A DNA stretch of 64,000 nt, taken from NCBI GenBank assembly GCA_964036665.1, contig OZ038533.1, forward strand, positions 4,975,413 through 5,039,412, read 5' to 3'. Made by a program: the position numbers and the translations under genes. The stretch is from Gordius sp. MW1 (Eukaryota; Nematomorpha; Gordioida; Gordea; Gordiidae). The notes beneath the pieces are model-generated. The model was not told where the DNA came from. It was given only the letters and a program-made list of their open reading frames with translations, and did not search any database. Positions 20,129-31,989 of this stretch are shown in pieces; position 1 is the first letter of the stretch, and every line of letters starts with the position of its first letter.

Positions 20129-20487
20129 TGTCGTATATGTGAATACGTGGTAGAGAATAGTTTAATATAGTATAACTTTTATTGATATATCATTTTCTAC
20201 GGATTATATTGATGCTTTAATTATATATTTTAATTGCAAACCAAATCCAAGTTGGTAATAACCATATGTTTTTGTGATTATCATTTTCCATTTTTAATTA
20301 TTCTTTTGTTCTGTAGTTTCCCACCCCGTCCCTAGCTAGTTATCAATAAAGTTTAGTTAAAAACATATAATTCTCCTAATCTATAATATATCATTAATCA
20401 TATCCATTCTGATCACATCTAGCTCTTTCTAACTATTAATTCCTTACATATCATCACATATTAGACTATTCCTTAGGTATTTATAAA
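20129..20487 (+). repeat. LTR copy 3 (full length)
   Basis: It matches 18348-18705 end to end, including the poly(A) signal and the TTAGGTATTTATAAA terminus, but is not followed by a primer-binding site. It could be a solo LTR or the true 3' LTR. The 190 bp before it has no recognised content. Confidence 0.8.
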
Positions 20488-20784
20488 AAAATATTAAGGA
20501 TTAACAGAGCAGAATGTGACTAACTGGGCTTATTTTACAACATTAAGACGTTTATTTATAGGTTAGGGGGCATAAACGGGATTCATTCTAATTTTGTTTA
20601 TTGAAAGATTATTTTAAAAAAATGTATTAATTTTAATTACATAAATGTTTTCATGGACATCCGCTGCAACCAATTAATTGCTGTTAAAGGATTTGTAAAC
20701 GTTCTAATATTCTGTGCCTAAATGCATCAGCAATTAATCTATTAAAATTTTGTGACCTATGAGCGGTTTTGCCAGTGATAACAT

Positions 20785-21082
20785 CAGGGTTTCTTTCAGG
20801 AAGGAGCCCGGGGGGTTTTACCCCCCCCCCGGGCAATTTCAAATACCCCCCCCCCCTCCCGGAGAGTTTTGATTGAAGGAAGCATGAACTCAAGTTTCAT
20901 CATGAAGTCATAAATTATTTAATGATTATGCGTGTATGTATCTATTTATATATCACTTATATCCCCAGTAAAAATCAGTAAATATTATACAAAATGGTTT
21001 AGCAATTAAAAAATTTTTTACCCCCCCCCCCCCCGAAAGTTGAAAATACCTCCCCGGACCATTTTTTCTAAAAGAAACCCTG
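20785..21082. mobile_element. 298-bp hAT MITE, CAGGG ends, perfect TSD
   Basis: The ends CAGGGTTTCTTT and AAAGAAACCCTG are perfect 12-bp inverted repeats of hAT type. The 8-bp duplication GATAACAT flanks both sides (20777-20784 and 21083-21090). C-runs lie just inside each end. Noncoding. Confidence 0.9.
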
Positions 21083-21149
21083 GATAACATAAAATTTTGG
21101 AAACACTTGCTATATATTTTAGAAAGACCAAATACTACCATTTTTTAAC

Positions 21150-21485
21150 TTATTAATTTTAAAAGTAAGATTAAAAGTTTTACTTGAAAAAATCTTATCT
21201 CATTCGTCTTTTAAATAATATAGGAATTTTGATTTTGTCCGTGATTATAAAATATTGCGTTATTTGTTTTAATCAATATGTTATTAATTTAACGCTTAGT
21301 TTTTAAAAGGAGTTAAAAGAATTTGGGCTTGCTTGAATTCGGGCCTAACGGCTAAATTTAATATTGCGGGCCGGGCAGGTCTACTGATTTAGGCAGACCC
21401 GGGTGGACACTTAGAGGGGTTCGAGCGGATTCGGGCGGGCCAAGAATTAAACCGGGCCGGGTCCGGGCAGAAAATTCCAAACAAA
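21150..21485. repeat. GC-rich hAT terminus, copy 1
   Basis: It is closely similar to 37480-37815, sharing GGAATTTTGATTTTGTCCG-like text (second copy one base different), GCGGGCCGGGCAGG, a GACCCGGG-GGACACTT block and AAAATTCCAAACA. Pairs of GGGCCGGG boxes are typical hAT subterminal repeats. The opposite end is not identified with certainty. Confidence 0.65.
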
Positions 21486-21743
21486 TTTAACCTATGATTC
21501 GTGTCGTATGTTTGGATTAGTGAAAACCATTTGTTTACACAACAACTACCTTAAATAAAACACATCATCACATTTACAAATTTTATATTAGTGGCTCAAT
21601 TGTAGAAAACACAATTTTATATAGTAAACTATCGGGTTAGGTCAAAACCTGATTATTAAAATGGCTTAATGTGTTTTAATTTGAATTTTTAAGGTAAAAT
21701 AACATATTTTATGAATGAAATAAATATAAAAAGTTAGTTATTA

Positions 21744-22485
21744 AAACTTGGGCCTTCGGCCCTCGTGGGAAGTGGGAGGGGGGAAGGGGAGGAGGGGAAA
21801 AGAAGGGAAGGGGGGAAGGGAAGGGGGAACGAAACTCATCTATACTACGTATAAAAGTAGCATATTTGCTATGCAATTTATGGGCGAGAAAGGTAAAGGG
21901 GCGAGAATGCCTATAGGGGGGTATTAAATGCAAAATTATTAGTTAATTATTTATACAAATTTTCCATCACTTTGGCCAGTGGTGACCTTTTCTAATGGTT
22001 AGCAGACAGCCAAATAACTAGCCTATAATTATAATCAAGAAAATAAATCGATTTTGATCTCACTTTGGCTAATGGTCATTTTCATTGATCAGTAGACAGC
22101 GGACGGCCAAAAAGTCATATTATCAATGGTATTAACAAGAACAATATATTAATTAAATAATAAAAAATAAAAAAAATTTGCGCTCGCCGGGATTCGAAGC
22201 TACATCAGTAGAGGCATAAGCCTTTGTAGGGGCACAGGGACCCATATCAGTAGAGGCATATGCCCTTGTAGGGGGGGCATAGGGTATTTATCAATGTTAA
22301 CCTAATAAACCATTCAAAAACAAGAAAAAAAAATTAATTTATAATTTGGCCAAGGTCATTTTTTTTATTGGTCAGTAGCCAGCGGACGACCAAAAAGTCA
22401 TATTATTAATGGTGTTAACAGGAACAACATATTAATTTAATTTAAAAAAAAATTTGTCCTCTGCGGGTATCGAACCAGGGAGGAT
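21744..22485 (+). repeat. Family V element, copy 2
   Basis: It has the GGGCC-TTC-GGCCC hairpin at 21750, the purine-rich tract, GGGCGAGAAAGG and CCTATAGGGGGGTATTAAATG as in copy 1. It has only two degenerate palindrome units (about 22060 and 22345) and tRNA-like T-arm segments at 22165-22200 and 22455-22480. Confidence 0.75.
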
Positions 22486-22727
22486 AGTTGAAACCAAAAT
22501 TAAGACTAAATTAAAAAATCGATAAATGGGTTAGAGTAAAATATAGGTTAAGATGCGTATTAACAAGTTACATTATTGAAATTTATAATGGACAATTTAA
22601 ATAATTTATGTATTCTTTTTGTGGCATATGGTTTATTAGGCAAATATATTTAAGCCAATAAATATCTTAATTTGTCCATTCCTCTATTTTAAGCAAGTAT
22701 AAATATATAATGTTCGTACTAGTGATG

Positions 22728-22930
22728 ATCAAAACCTAGGTCAGGTTTTCCTGAGGTCCAACCTCAGGTCAGTTTTAGGTTCAGGTTTCCAAAAACCTGA
22801 CAAGGTTTTTTGAACACCCGAACCTTAACCTGAAGTTGATTTCAAAAATCAACCTGAAAAACCTTCAGGTCAATTTTAAACCCAACCTGAAACCCCAGGT
22901 TGACGTCAGGTTAACCTAAAACGAATCTCT
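22728..22930. repeat. Palindrome-rich repeat with CAGGTT boxes
   Basis: Many copies of CAGGTT or AACCTG in both orientations follow TAGTGATGATCAAAACC, a hAT-like start. Probably a decayed hAT end; the partner end is not found. Confidence 0.45.
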
Positions 22931-23094
22931 TTTTTTATGCGATAAATTTAAGAATTAATTTTATTCCTTTTTCAAGATGCATCAAATTTTTTAAATATTT
23001 ACAATTTTAAATGAAGGAAAAATAGTTTTTGATTATTATTTAAAAAAAAAATTAAGATTTTTTCAATATACAAATGATTTATTTAGATGGCGTG

Positions 23095-23830
23095 TATATT
23101 TCATAAACACGCCATCTATATGTTTATAAATTTAGATAAAGCGATAATATGCTATGCTATGCGGGATAGCAGTGTTAGTGTTAGTAGTATATGTAATTTG
23201 TGTGTGATAAATTTATGGGGCTGTGTGGTGGAGTGTGTGTTGTGTAATATGCTATCTTGCAAACCTTATACAGCCTTATCCTTATGTTATGTTCGTGTTA
23301 AGAACCTGCACATTCTCCCTTCCAACCTTGACCCACCCGGTTCCAACCTGAACACACCCGGTTCCCACCTTGTTCCAACCTAAACACACCCCACTCAGCC
23401 TATACGCACACCTAATTTGTGCCTTAATTCACCTGCCCCCTCCCTCCCCCCCCCCCCCAATTATTTGCTTGTTGTTACAATGCAATATCCTTATCCTTAA
23501 CTTAGCATGTGTGAGATAAAATTAAGGGGGCGCCCCACGCATGCAATATAATATATGTGCAGGCAGTGCAATGCAACTTTATCAAGTGCCGTATTATATT
23601 ATACACAATTATTTGGAAATAAACCTTAATTAAGGGAAAATTCTTGCAAATTTTAACTTACAAAATAAATATTTAAAAAACATAAATAATTAAAGTTTTT
23701 TAACTAATCAGGATGGTTAAAAAAAGGGAATTTCCAAATTTAATTTTTTGTTCGTCACTTTAATTTTAAGGTCAAGCTAAAATTATTTTTTTAACTCAAT
23801 ACGAAATTAATCAGCCAGTTGTTATGACAC
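23095..23830 (+). repeat. Left inverted arm
   Basis: It matches the reverse complement of 27424-28201. Landmarks are GATAAAGCGATA, GGGATAGCAGTGTTAGTGTT, CACACCCGGTTCCCACCTTG, a C run near 23445 and AATTAATCAGCCAGTTG at the inner end. Any ORF here is incidental. Confidence 0.9.
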
Positions 23831-24108
23831 AAAAACACCAGAACTTCTAATAACATGTTGAATTATTAATTCTCAAATATTGGGGTCGGTGCTTGTAGGA
23901 GAGGAGCTAGTGCCAGCTATGACCTTTTATAGACAAATGACCAGATTTAAAAAACAAAAAAAATTTTAAAATAATTTATTAAAGTTATTTAAAATAGAAA
24001 TAGTTTCAGATACTTTATTTTTTTAGCCCCTCTTTAAGTTTAATTTTTTACAAGTTTCATATTATTAATGCGATAATAATAATACACGACTTATTTATAC
24101 AATTATAT

Positions 24109-25921
24109 TTTATTCAAGATAAATTATCCAATGTATTACAATAAATAAAACCATTTTATCTGTAAATTCTGCGACCAATTATTAAGACATAATATATAAC
24201 GTAAAGTTCCTGAAGAAAGTCTAGACCTCTTCTTTGTAACAATATACCCCGCTTTCGAAAAAACTCTTTTGGCAGCAACGGAGGATGCTTGTTGACATAG
24301 AAAAGATCTAGCCATTCTACTTAGATTTGGCAATTCAACGGCATTCATGGCCCACCACGCGTATGGATCACCACGAATACGAATTCGAGCCTTTTGCGAG
24401 TATTCCGAGATTTCATCGAATCCCACATTATAATCGTATCTAAATAATTGAACATAGGTATAATAAATTAGTTTATATTACCTTTTTTCATAACAATCCT
24501 TTCAAGTTTTGAGATTTTTGAGTTATCTGGAACTACCTGGCCTTTTTCGTAATCGGATTTAAAAATAGTTTTTAATTTCAAGTGGTGATCTTCTAATTGT
24601 AATGTCTCTGGCATAAGTTCATTCTTGATCCTTGGATCCAAGAAAGAAGATGCGAAATTTTCAAAGTTGGCTACATGTCCGATGTAACTATTTAGCTTCG
24701 TGATCATTCTATCGGTGGCTGTTTGAATTAAATCGTTTTGTATTACTATTTGCCTACTCAGTAACTCTTCAATCATATTTTCAAAGTAAAGTAACACTGA
24801 TCCAACAGTATTGGTTTTTTGCGAGGACATTTCCTCGGTATCTTCGAAGAAGGGTTTAAAAGATCTTCAACTTCCTTTAGCATACCAATTTCATCGTTTG
24901 AAAAAATTAAGTCCCGATTATTTACATTTTTATCGATAATTGTATTCAAACACACAATATTCTATAAAAATCATTAAATTTATATGTATATAATATACTT
25001 TATTCGCTGCAGCTAACATAATGTAGGTAGAGTTCCAGCGCGTGTTGTTAGGTTGGGGTATATGACACTTTGTCATATTGTGCTCACTCAAAAGAGAGGA
25101 TTTTCGAATTAGCCGGACCACATGGTACATTTTTTCAGGTAGTCCCTCAATAGCCGATAATCCCTTTTACCACAAGATTTATAATGTGGCACGCACCCCA
25201 TCGATGGTGGTAAATTTCGATATTTCTTTCTTTCATGTCTTTTATCATCTAGTCTACAGCAGCGATTTCGTTTGCTGCGTTGTCAGTGGTGATGAAAATT
25301 ATATTTTGGAGTATATTATAATTTTCCAGGATACTTTTCATTTGATTGTATAAATAAATAGCCAGTGTGAGGATGACTAATCTCGAAAATATCGAGAAGT
25401 ATCGAAATAGGTTTCCAAAGTTCATCTATGAAGTGTGCAGTAATGGCTACATATGAACGGTTATTTATGGACCTCCACATCCGTAGTGATGGATACTTTT
25501 GAACTCAGGTTGTTCAAAATGAGTTTAACTTTTGCCTGCTTGTCTGAAATAGAACGGCTTAATTCTTTTTTTGCATTATTTTTTGACCACATATCAATAT
25601 TGGCATTTATGTGTAGTAGCAGGTCCGAAAAATTAGGACTTTCAAATACCTTTATGGATAAGTTATCGTTAATTTAGAAATTCAAGATTTTTTGATTTAT
25701 TGATAAATTTTGATCTTTGTTTAGGGGTTTGGTCTTAAAAAATTATTATTCGAAAGAACGATTTTCCCATGATGCTTTTCAAAATGTTCTTTGATATTAC
25801 CTAGCAAATATATATAAATCTCATAATAAAATTGATAATTAAAAATTAATTTAATTAAATTGCGACAAATATTATACTTGAGGAAGTTTTTGCAATAAAA
25901 TATTTTGGATATTTCACGCAT
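24109..25921 (-). pseudogene. hAT transposase pseudogene
   Basis: Minus-strand pieces run in order. A BED-finger-like end, LLGNIKEHFEKHHGKI, is at 25921-25721. A conserved block with KGLSAIEGLPEKM and VVRLIRKSSLLSEHN, then PNNTRWNSTYIMLAAANK (family TRWNSTY), lies at 25200-24990. MIEELLSRQIV, FASSFLDPRIKNELMPETL and related helices are at 24955-24468. The dimerisation domain (WWAMNAVELPNLSRMARSFL, then ASSVAAKRVFSKAG) is at 24426-24136. Frameshifts separate all pieces. An AATAAA on the minus strand (24114-24109) lies 22 bp past the stop. It is the only gene inside the long inverted arms. Confidence 0.85.
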
Positions 25922-26034
25922 TTTTTGAGGGACTTCTTCGGGGTAGATACAAAATAATTACTAGAAGTTGGTCTCGATCCACACATACTATTAAATGGCG
26001 ACTCAGTCTATTTATTATATAATTTTAGCAAAAT

Positions 26035-26130
26035 TACAACGGATAAAATTTAAAAACTCGAAATTTATTAAAACTATTTTGCCCTTCCCTAAATCATTAC
26101 CCCTCTAATTCCAATGATGGCCACGCCCAT
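26035..26130. mobile_element. Partial GGGCGTAGCC-type MITE
   Basis: The right half of the family is present: TTGCCCTTCCCTAAATCATT, then CCCCTCTAATTCCAATGATG and GGCCACGCCCAT. The left end is not recognisable. Confidence 0.55.
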
Positions 26131-26138
26131 GTTTTAAT

Positions 26139-26714
26139 TAGAGATGACCACTATTTTGTGCCGATACCGATACCAGCCGATACTTAAGATTTTTTTGCCG
26201 ATACCGATACCATGCCGATACTTATAATAAACAAAATTTTATACTAATGTCTAGTTTTTAAATGTTTCCTTAAATTTGAAGTGTTAAAGGAATGTTTGTC
26301 TTTGCCCCCACGACTTATTTTAGCTTTGCATAATTCACATATTACAATTTTTTCATCTGCTGACACAACAAAATAACTCCATAGTGTATCTAAAGAATCC
26401 ATCTAAGGCTTAATATATAATAATTTTTAAAATAAAATAATATTTACTTAAAAGCGCAGTCGGAACAGATGGTCAATGAGTTTATTATACTCCACATAGA
26501 AATATTTATAGCCAATCAAATGAAACAATTTTCAAAAAATTTGAAAAGTCCTCTATTTTTTAATCGTAGGAGATACTATAAGTATTATTTTTTAAGTTTC
26601 ATATTAAAAAAGATATCGGCTGGTAATTGCCGATACTAGCAAAGTATCGGCCGATACTTTTGGCAAGGTATCGGCGCCGATACCATGCCGATACTTGGTA
26701 TCGGTGCATCTCTA
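26139..26714 (-). mobile_element. 576-bp hAT deletion derivative with BED-finger exon
   Basis: The ends TAGAGATG and CATCTCTA are inverted, with many CCGATAC/GTATCGG subterminal boxes. The 8-bp duplication GTTTTAAT is perfect (26131-26138 and 26715-26722). The minus strand at about 26400-26225 reads LWSYFVVSADEKIVICELCK, then SRGGKDKHSFNTSNL and HLKTRH: the C-x2-C and H-x4-H pattern of a BED zinc finger, the N-terminal DNA-binding domain of hAT transposases. The catalytic and dimerisation parts are missing. Confidence 0.88.
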
Positions 26715-26739
26715 GTTTTAATCCATGTTTTTATAATAA

Positions 26740-27423
26740 ATTTTTAGGTTTATTCAAAATTTTCAATAAAAATGCATTATAGAACGACAACCAAAGGAAT
26801 GTTAAAGCCGCTTTTAGATTTGTGCAAAAAATCAATTTATAGTTTAACATATGCAATACTAAACCCATGAAATCAATTTTTTAAAATTAACAAGAATTTC
26901 TACACTTCGTATTAAGCCCATAATTTTTTTTAAAAGCAATAGAATAATAAAAAAGACCTTCAGGCATCTTATGGGGCATATGTAACCCAAAACGTTTTTA
27001 TTTTCAAAAATAAAGGGGCAGGAACTTTTTCTAAAATTAAACTATTGAATTACCCAAATTTCTAAATCTAAAGCTTTTTAAGTGATATTAAATTAAGTAC
27101 TTTTGAGGGTTTAAAAAAAACATTTATGTAATAAATATTATCTCAAACAACGAATTAGTTTCCGCTTGACTCTCACAAATATTTCCCTGAAGTTCCGACA
27201 TAGAATTTGGAATAGGTTAAAATGTTTTTAGTGATAATGAGGTTTTACCCTTTATTATACGATTATAATTACAGTGTTTGGCCCCCCACTTTCCTAGCAC
27301 ATAAATGATGCAATGCACCCTCACGCTCCCAAATCCGACATTAGCAGTAATAAGATTTTATTTGGCACGCTTACAAATTGTAGAATGCAACGCAAGCAAG
27401 CAAATAAATTGGGACACTAAGTC
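26740..27423. other. AT-rich interior sequence, no gene seen
   Basis: Lies between the nested MITE and the right arm. No domain or repeat end is recognised. Confidence 0.5.
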
Positions 27424-28201
27424 TCATATCAACTGGCTGATTAATTTCGTGTTGAGTTAAAAAAATAATTTTAGCTTGACCTTAAAATTAAAGTGACGAA
27501 TAAAATTTTTTTGATTTTCACCATTTTAATTTAAAAATTGAACCCTTTTTTAACTATCCTGATTAGTTAAAAAAAATGTAATTATTTATGTGTTTTAAAA
27601 ATTTTTCTTTCCATTTTGTAAGTTAAAATTTGCAATTTTTCCTTAATTAAGGTTTATTTCCAAATAATTGTGTATAATATAATACGGCACTTGATAAAGT
27701 TGCATTGCACTGCCTGCACATATATTATATTGCATGCGCGGCGCGCCCCCTTAATTTTATCTCACACATGCTAAGCTAAGGATAAGGATATTGCATTGTA
27801 ACAACAAGCAAATAATTGGGGGGGGGGGGGGGGGGGAGGGGGAGGGGGCAGGTGAATTAAGGCACGAATTAGGTGTGCGTATAGGCTGAGTGGGGTGTGT
27901 TTAGGTTGGAACAAGGTGGGAACCGGGTGTGTTCAGGTTGGAACCGGGTGGGTCAAGGTTGGAAGGGAGAATGTGCAGGTTCCCACCCCGAACATAACAT
28001 AACGATAAGGCTGTATAAGGTTTGCAAGATACGCATATAACACAACACACACCCCACCACACAGCCCCATAAATTTATCACACACAAACCACATATACTA
28101 CTAACACTAACACTGCTATCCCCATGCTATCCCGCATAGCATAGCATAGTATCGCTTTATCTAAATTTATAAACATATTGATGGCGTGTTTATGAAATAT
28201 A
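27424..28201 (-). repeat. Right inverted arm
   Basis: Inverted partner of 23095-23830. It has a longer G run near 27820-27845 and small indels, and otherwise the same landmarks in reverse order. Confidence 0.9.
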
Positions 28202-29139
28202 CTTCGTACATGTTATTAGTTCATGATATGTAAATGAATGAATGTTAAACAAGATAAGATTATTTAAGATTAATAAATAATATATTTATCAAAACTTCAG
28301 GGCAATATATAAAATTAATAAAAGGAAAGATCGTGTTAAAACACACTTATTTGTAACGAAAAAGTAAACTCTATCTATCAAATTTAATATTCATTTACTA
28401 TATATTGCTACCCTTATAATAATTAATTCAGGTACGAAATAGTTATATATAATGTTTAGCGAAAACTAAAAAAATATTGAAAATTTATTGGTTATTACCT
28501 TATTTTCAAAATAAATTGTAAGCGATGTCTAATCTAAAGCAAATAAAGGTTATACTACCATCTAGCGGAAAATCTTTTTTAAATATATAAATTTGTTTAT
28601 ATATATCTCTTTACCATTTAAAATGTTTATGTTAAAAATTAATAACCACTTATATAAATATTTTAATGGTAAGATTACTTAGTTCATAATAATATTAAAC
28701 TATGATTATAACTATGAATATATTGCAAACCATGCAAGAGTTAAAATCCTTTCGTATATAACCATAGAATATAATAAATTCATTATTGTGTATCCATATC
28801 ACGTCTCACGGTCACCAATGTGGTACTTAATTGACCAAGCATTATATACAAAATAACATAATTTTTTATTAGTTTAGACTTAGAGAACACATTATGAATA
28901 TAATAAATTAAAATGTGTCTTTATTTTTGTATTTCGCTATTAATGTAAATTTGTTTCGTTAAAATAAACTTTTTAACCTAAAAAAAACTTAATAGATAAG
29001 AATTATAAACAAAAAAAAACATAATACTATACAGAAAGAGAAAAAAAAATATGTTAGGCTAAATAAAGATATATCAATTTAGACTTAGAGAACATATTAT
29101 GAATATATTAAATTAAATATACACAAAAGATACATAAAC
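28202..29139. other. AT-rich sequence, no gene seen
   Basis: Dense stops in all frames; no repeat ends recognised. Confidence 0.5.
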
Positions 29140-29872
29140 TCTATATACATAGCAATTAATAAAGTAAAGTGTATGTATGTAAGGGCTAAATTCTGAAACT
29201 ACCGGCCCGATTCGCGCGAAACTTTACCTGTAGGGTCCCAGGGCGGCCAGGGGTAAAATAGCTTTTTTAGAATCCTAAAATTCCTTTTAGTTTTAAAAAT
29301 ATCGGACATTTCCCGGCCAGTTTCATTTATAGCATCATATACAATAATGATATCATACATACAAGGGCTGAAGTTTTCTCGAATTAGATATTTAGAAGTA
29401 TAATAAAAATGTTAAATTCTGAAACTACCGGCCCGATTCGCGCGAAAATTTAGCCGTAGATGCCCAGGGCGGCCAGGGGTAAAATAGCTTTTTCAGATTC
29501 CTAAAATACCTTTTCGTTTTTAACATATCGTACATTTCCCGGCCAGTTTCATTTATAGCATCATATACAAAATGACGTCATACATACAAGGCTGAAGTTT
29601 TCTCGAATTAGATATTTAAAAGTATAATAAAAATGTTAAACCGGTAGACCAACAACCCCCCAGGAAACAATAAATAAAATTTTTTCTCTCCTCTGCATTC
29701 CCCGACAAACTCCTTACCTGCAATTATTTATTTACGTTTACTTTGCATCGATTGTAAAAATAACACTACAATTTAGATAAAACTTCTGCAAAAAATATCC
29801 CCACACACTTAAAGTAAGTTAGTTAATTTGCCAGACATAATGTATATGGCAAAACATGCCGGGCTTAACTAG
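29140..29872 (+). mobile_element. Non-autonomous Helitron, 733 bp
   Basis: The 5' end reads TCTATATACA and leads to GTATGTATGTAAGGGC and an ACCGGCCCGATTCGCGCGAA block of the kind seen at Helitron 5' ends. The 3' end has a hairpin GGCA-AAACA-TGCC, then GGGCTTAACTAG followed by T, fitting the CTRR terminus. Inside is a direct duplication of about 225 bp (29184-29405 and 29406-29640). No protein is encoded. The base before TC is C rather than the expected A. Confidence 0.7.
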
Positions 29873-29931
29873 TATTCTAATTAGATGGAATGCTATTTTT
29901 ATATACTCATATATTCACGATAAATGGTGTC

Positions 29932-30068
29932 ATGGGCGTAACCAATATTAGAATTAGAGGGGGCAATTGTGTTTTAAGAGGGGACAAAATGAAATTTATT
30001 TATAAGGTTAGTCAAATTATTAGATAATTTAAAGAATTATACTCCCTGCTCCCCCCTGGCTACCCCCA
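29932..30068. mobile_element. GGGCGTAACC-type MITE
   Basis: ATGGGCGTAACCAATATTAG at the left and CCCCTGGCTACCCCCAT at the right are inverted family ends, with AT-rich sequence between. Confidence 0.65.
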
Positions 30069-30898
30069 TTAATGGTGTATACAAAATAAAAATCAAGTGT
30101 GAACATACTCTTACATAAGATGTCCATCAGCTACAAAAATAGATCTGGAGCATAAAATTCTTTTTTACACAATCGTCTACTAAATATTATTAATTGATTA
30201 AAAATCTTTTACAAAATGCTAAATATTATAGGTAAAAGTACACATTTTATTTATAAAAAATAAATATGTTTATAATGTGTATCATAAATTATTATGTCAT
30301 ACAATGTCGGGATTAAAATATTATGGTAATTATTATCACCCTTTAGCACTAGCCTTTTAGCTTGCCTTGTAATCACCGAGGTGATTAATAATTTATTGAT
30401 TGATTATCGAAAAACTTTGGTCATTTTTGCTGAACAAATCTTTAGGATTAAAAATACATTGTATTAAATGTGAATTCTGAAACATATTGGATATTTGATA
30501 TAGATTTGATCTACGATTTTATAAAATAATTTTTCAAAAGTTTACTTTTATCATTAAACAATAAAATATGCTATGGATTATTCGTTAGAGAGCATCTATT
30601 TTTAATAAATATTCTAAAATTATTAATTAATGAAGAAATCCAGCTTTCTATTATTTGTTTGCAAATTTGATTTTTGGATAAATATTTGAAAAACACGGCT
30701 TATAATTTTATTTATTTCTTGAATTGAATTTTTAAGTACATGAAACCTCCTTTACCTTACATATTAAGGATAAATTTACCTCAAAGCGTTCGAAATTATA
30801 GAAAATGAGAATTTAATAAAATTTGTTTAATTTTCTATTTTTTATAAAATATGCTTAATAAGGTTTAATAAAATAATTTAAATATGATTGTCATATTC
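30069..30898. other. AT-rich sequence, no gene seen
   Basis: No exon, RNA or repeat end is supported. Confidence 0.5.
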
Positions 30899-31056
30899 AT
30901 GAGCGTAGCCAGGGGGTGGCAGGGAGGGACCGCTGCCCCCCTCTTAATCCAAAAATTTCTTAGAAATTGATATAAATATCTAAGATAAAAAATTATCACA
31001 TTGCCCTTCCCTCAATTTTTATTGCCCTTTTCCAATTCAATCCTGACTACGCCCAT
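30899..31056. mobile_element. GAGCGTAGCC-type MITE
   Basis: The ends ATGAGCGTAGCCAGG and CTGACTACGCCCAT are inverted, with G-rich and C-rich subterminal blocks as in other copies. Confidence 0.75.
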
Positions 31057-31722
31057 GGTCATATTTATGAGTTAAGGTTGCAACACCAATTTGTGTCTCG
31101 AACATAAATATTATATTTTAAATTGGGTCTTTATATTATGATTTTATTTTATATAATCACGAATATGCTATAATGCATAAAAAATATACGAGCAATCAAA
31201 ATGAAATTAGCTATCCTACATTGTCATATTATCCAAAAAACAATGCGGTTTAATTGGCAAAAATTATAATTTTATTAATAAACTTAAGATAAACTCATTC
31301 CGGTCCGGATCGAATATATTTGACTCGAGCCGGTTATTGTTTAATTATGGGTATTCAAATTGGGTTTATTTACCTTTCCCCCACCCACACTTGACACATA
31401 TGAGACGCGACATGTATAGTTCGCCAAAACATCTAATATGACAATTTCGGGGAAAAAATAAAGTCCTCATTCTTACCCTAATAATGTTTTTTAATTAATT
31501 CTCACGTTCAGAATACTAGTATATACATAAAATAAAAGAAAGACAAATATATTTGGCTAAAAAAAGAGTTCATTGATATATTAGACAAAAGATATCATAG
31601 CCATTATTATAATATAAAATCTTTAATTTTCCTCTAATTGTGGTGTACAATATTACATTATATGGCTTGTTAGTTTTTTACCTTATAAAGAATAAAATAT
31701 AATTATATATAGCATATATATA
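31057..31722. other. AT-rich sequence, no gene seen
   Basis: Nothing recognised on either strand. Confidence 0.5.
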
Positions 31723-31831
31723 ACTTACCAGAGGCGTTTTTTGATTAGTTCAAGATTGCGGTAAAACAGGCATCACATTTTCGGTACGTGTTTACGTATA
31801 ATGAGCAGTCTATTTAGTCTATGTATATAAC
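31723..31831. repeat. Relic of a family Z end
   Basis: GAGCAGTCTATTTAGTCTATG at 31803-31823 is the family Z terminus with one change. TATATAAC follows it and also occurs at 31724-31731, as a possible 8-bp duplication around a short remnant whose left end is lost. The AT-rich flank makes chance possible. Confidence 0.4.
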
Positions 31832-31989
31832 ACGGAACCAATGAGTTGAACTTAACGCTAAAACAACAAAACAAAAAACCTAAAAAGCTAAAGCCTTAAA
31901 AAGCTGCGGTCTTTTAATTTTTTAATAGGGTTGCTTGCAACCTACACAATATAACAAAACATAGACAAACATTTTTAAGAAAATCCTCA

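Larger units (their letters stand above)
23095..28201 (-). mobile_element. 5.1-kb element with inverted arms of about 750 bp
   Basis: The outermost bases are TATATTTCATAAACACGCCATC on the left and its reverse complement on the right. The arms match closely to about 23830 and 27424. Between them lie a hAT transposase pseudogene (minus strand), a MITE relic and a nested hAT MITE at 26139-26714. I found no clear target duplication at the outer borders. Long arms are more usual for Foldback-like or MULE elements than for hAT, so this is either a composite of two inverted copies or an unusual long-TIR hAT. Confidence 0.8.

Noticed and set aside
23087..23383. 98-codon plus-strand ORF
   Set aside because: It lies in the left inverted arm, is not kept in the right arm and has no domain.
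25078..25677. Plus-strand ORFs of 74-91 codons
   Set aside because: The minus strand here encodes conserved hAT transposase pieces; the plus-strand frames have no recognisable features.
31723..31831. A complete short family Z element with TSD TATATAAC
   Set aside because: Only one end matches the family; the octamer is low-complexity AT sequence, so I list it only as a relic.
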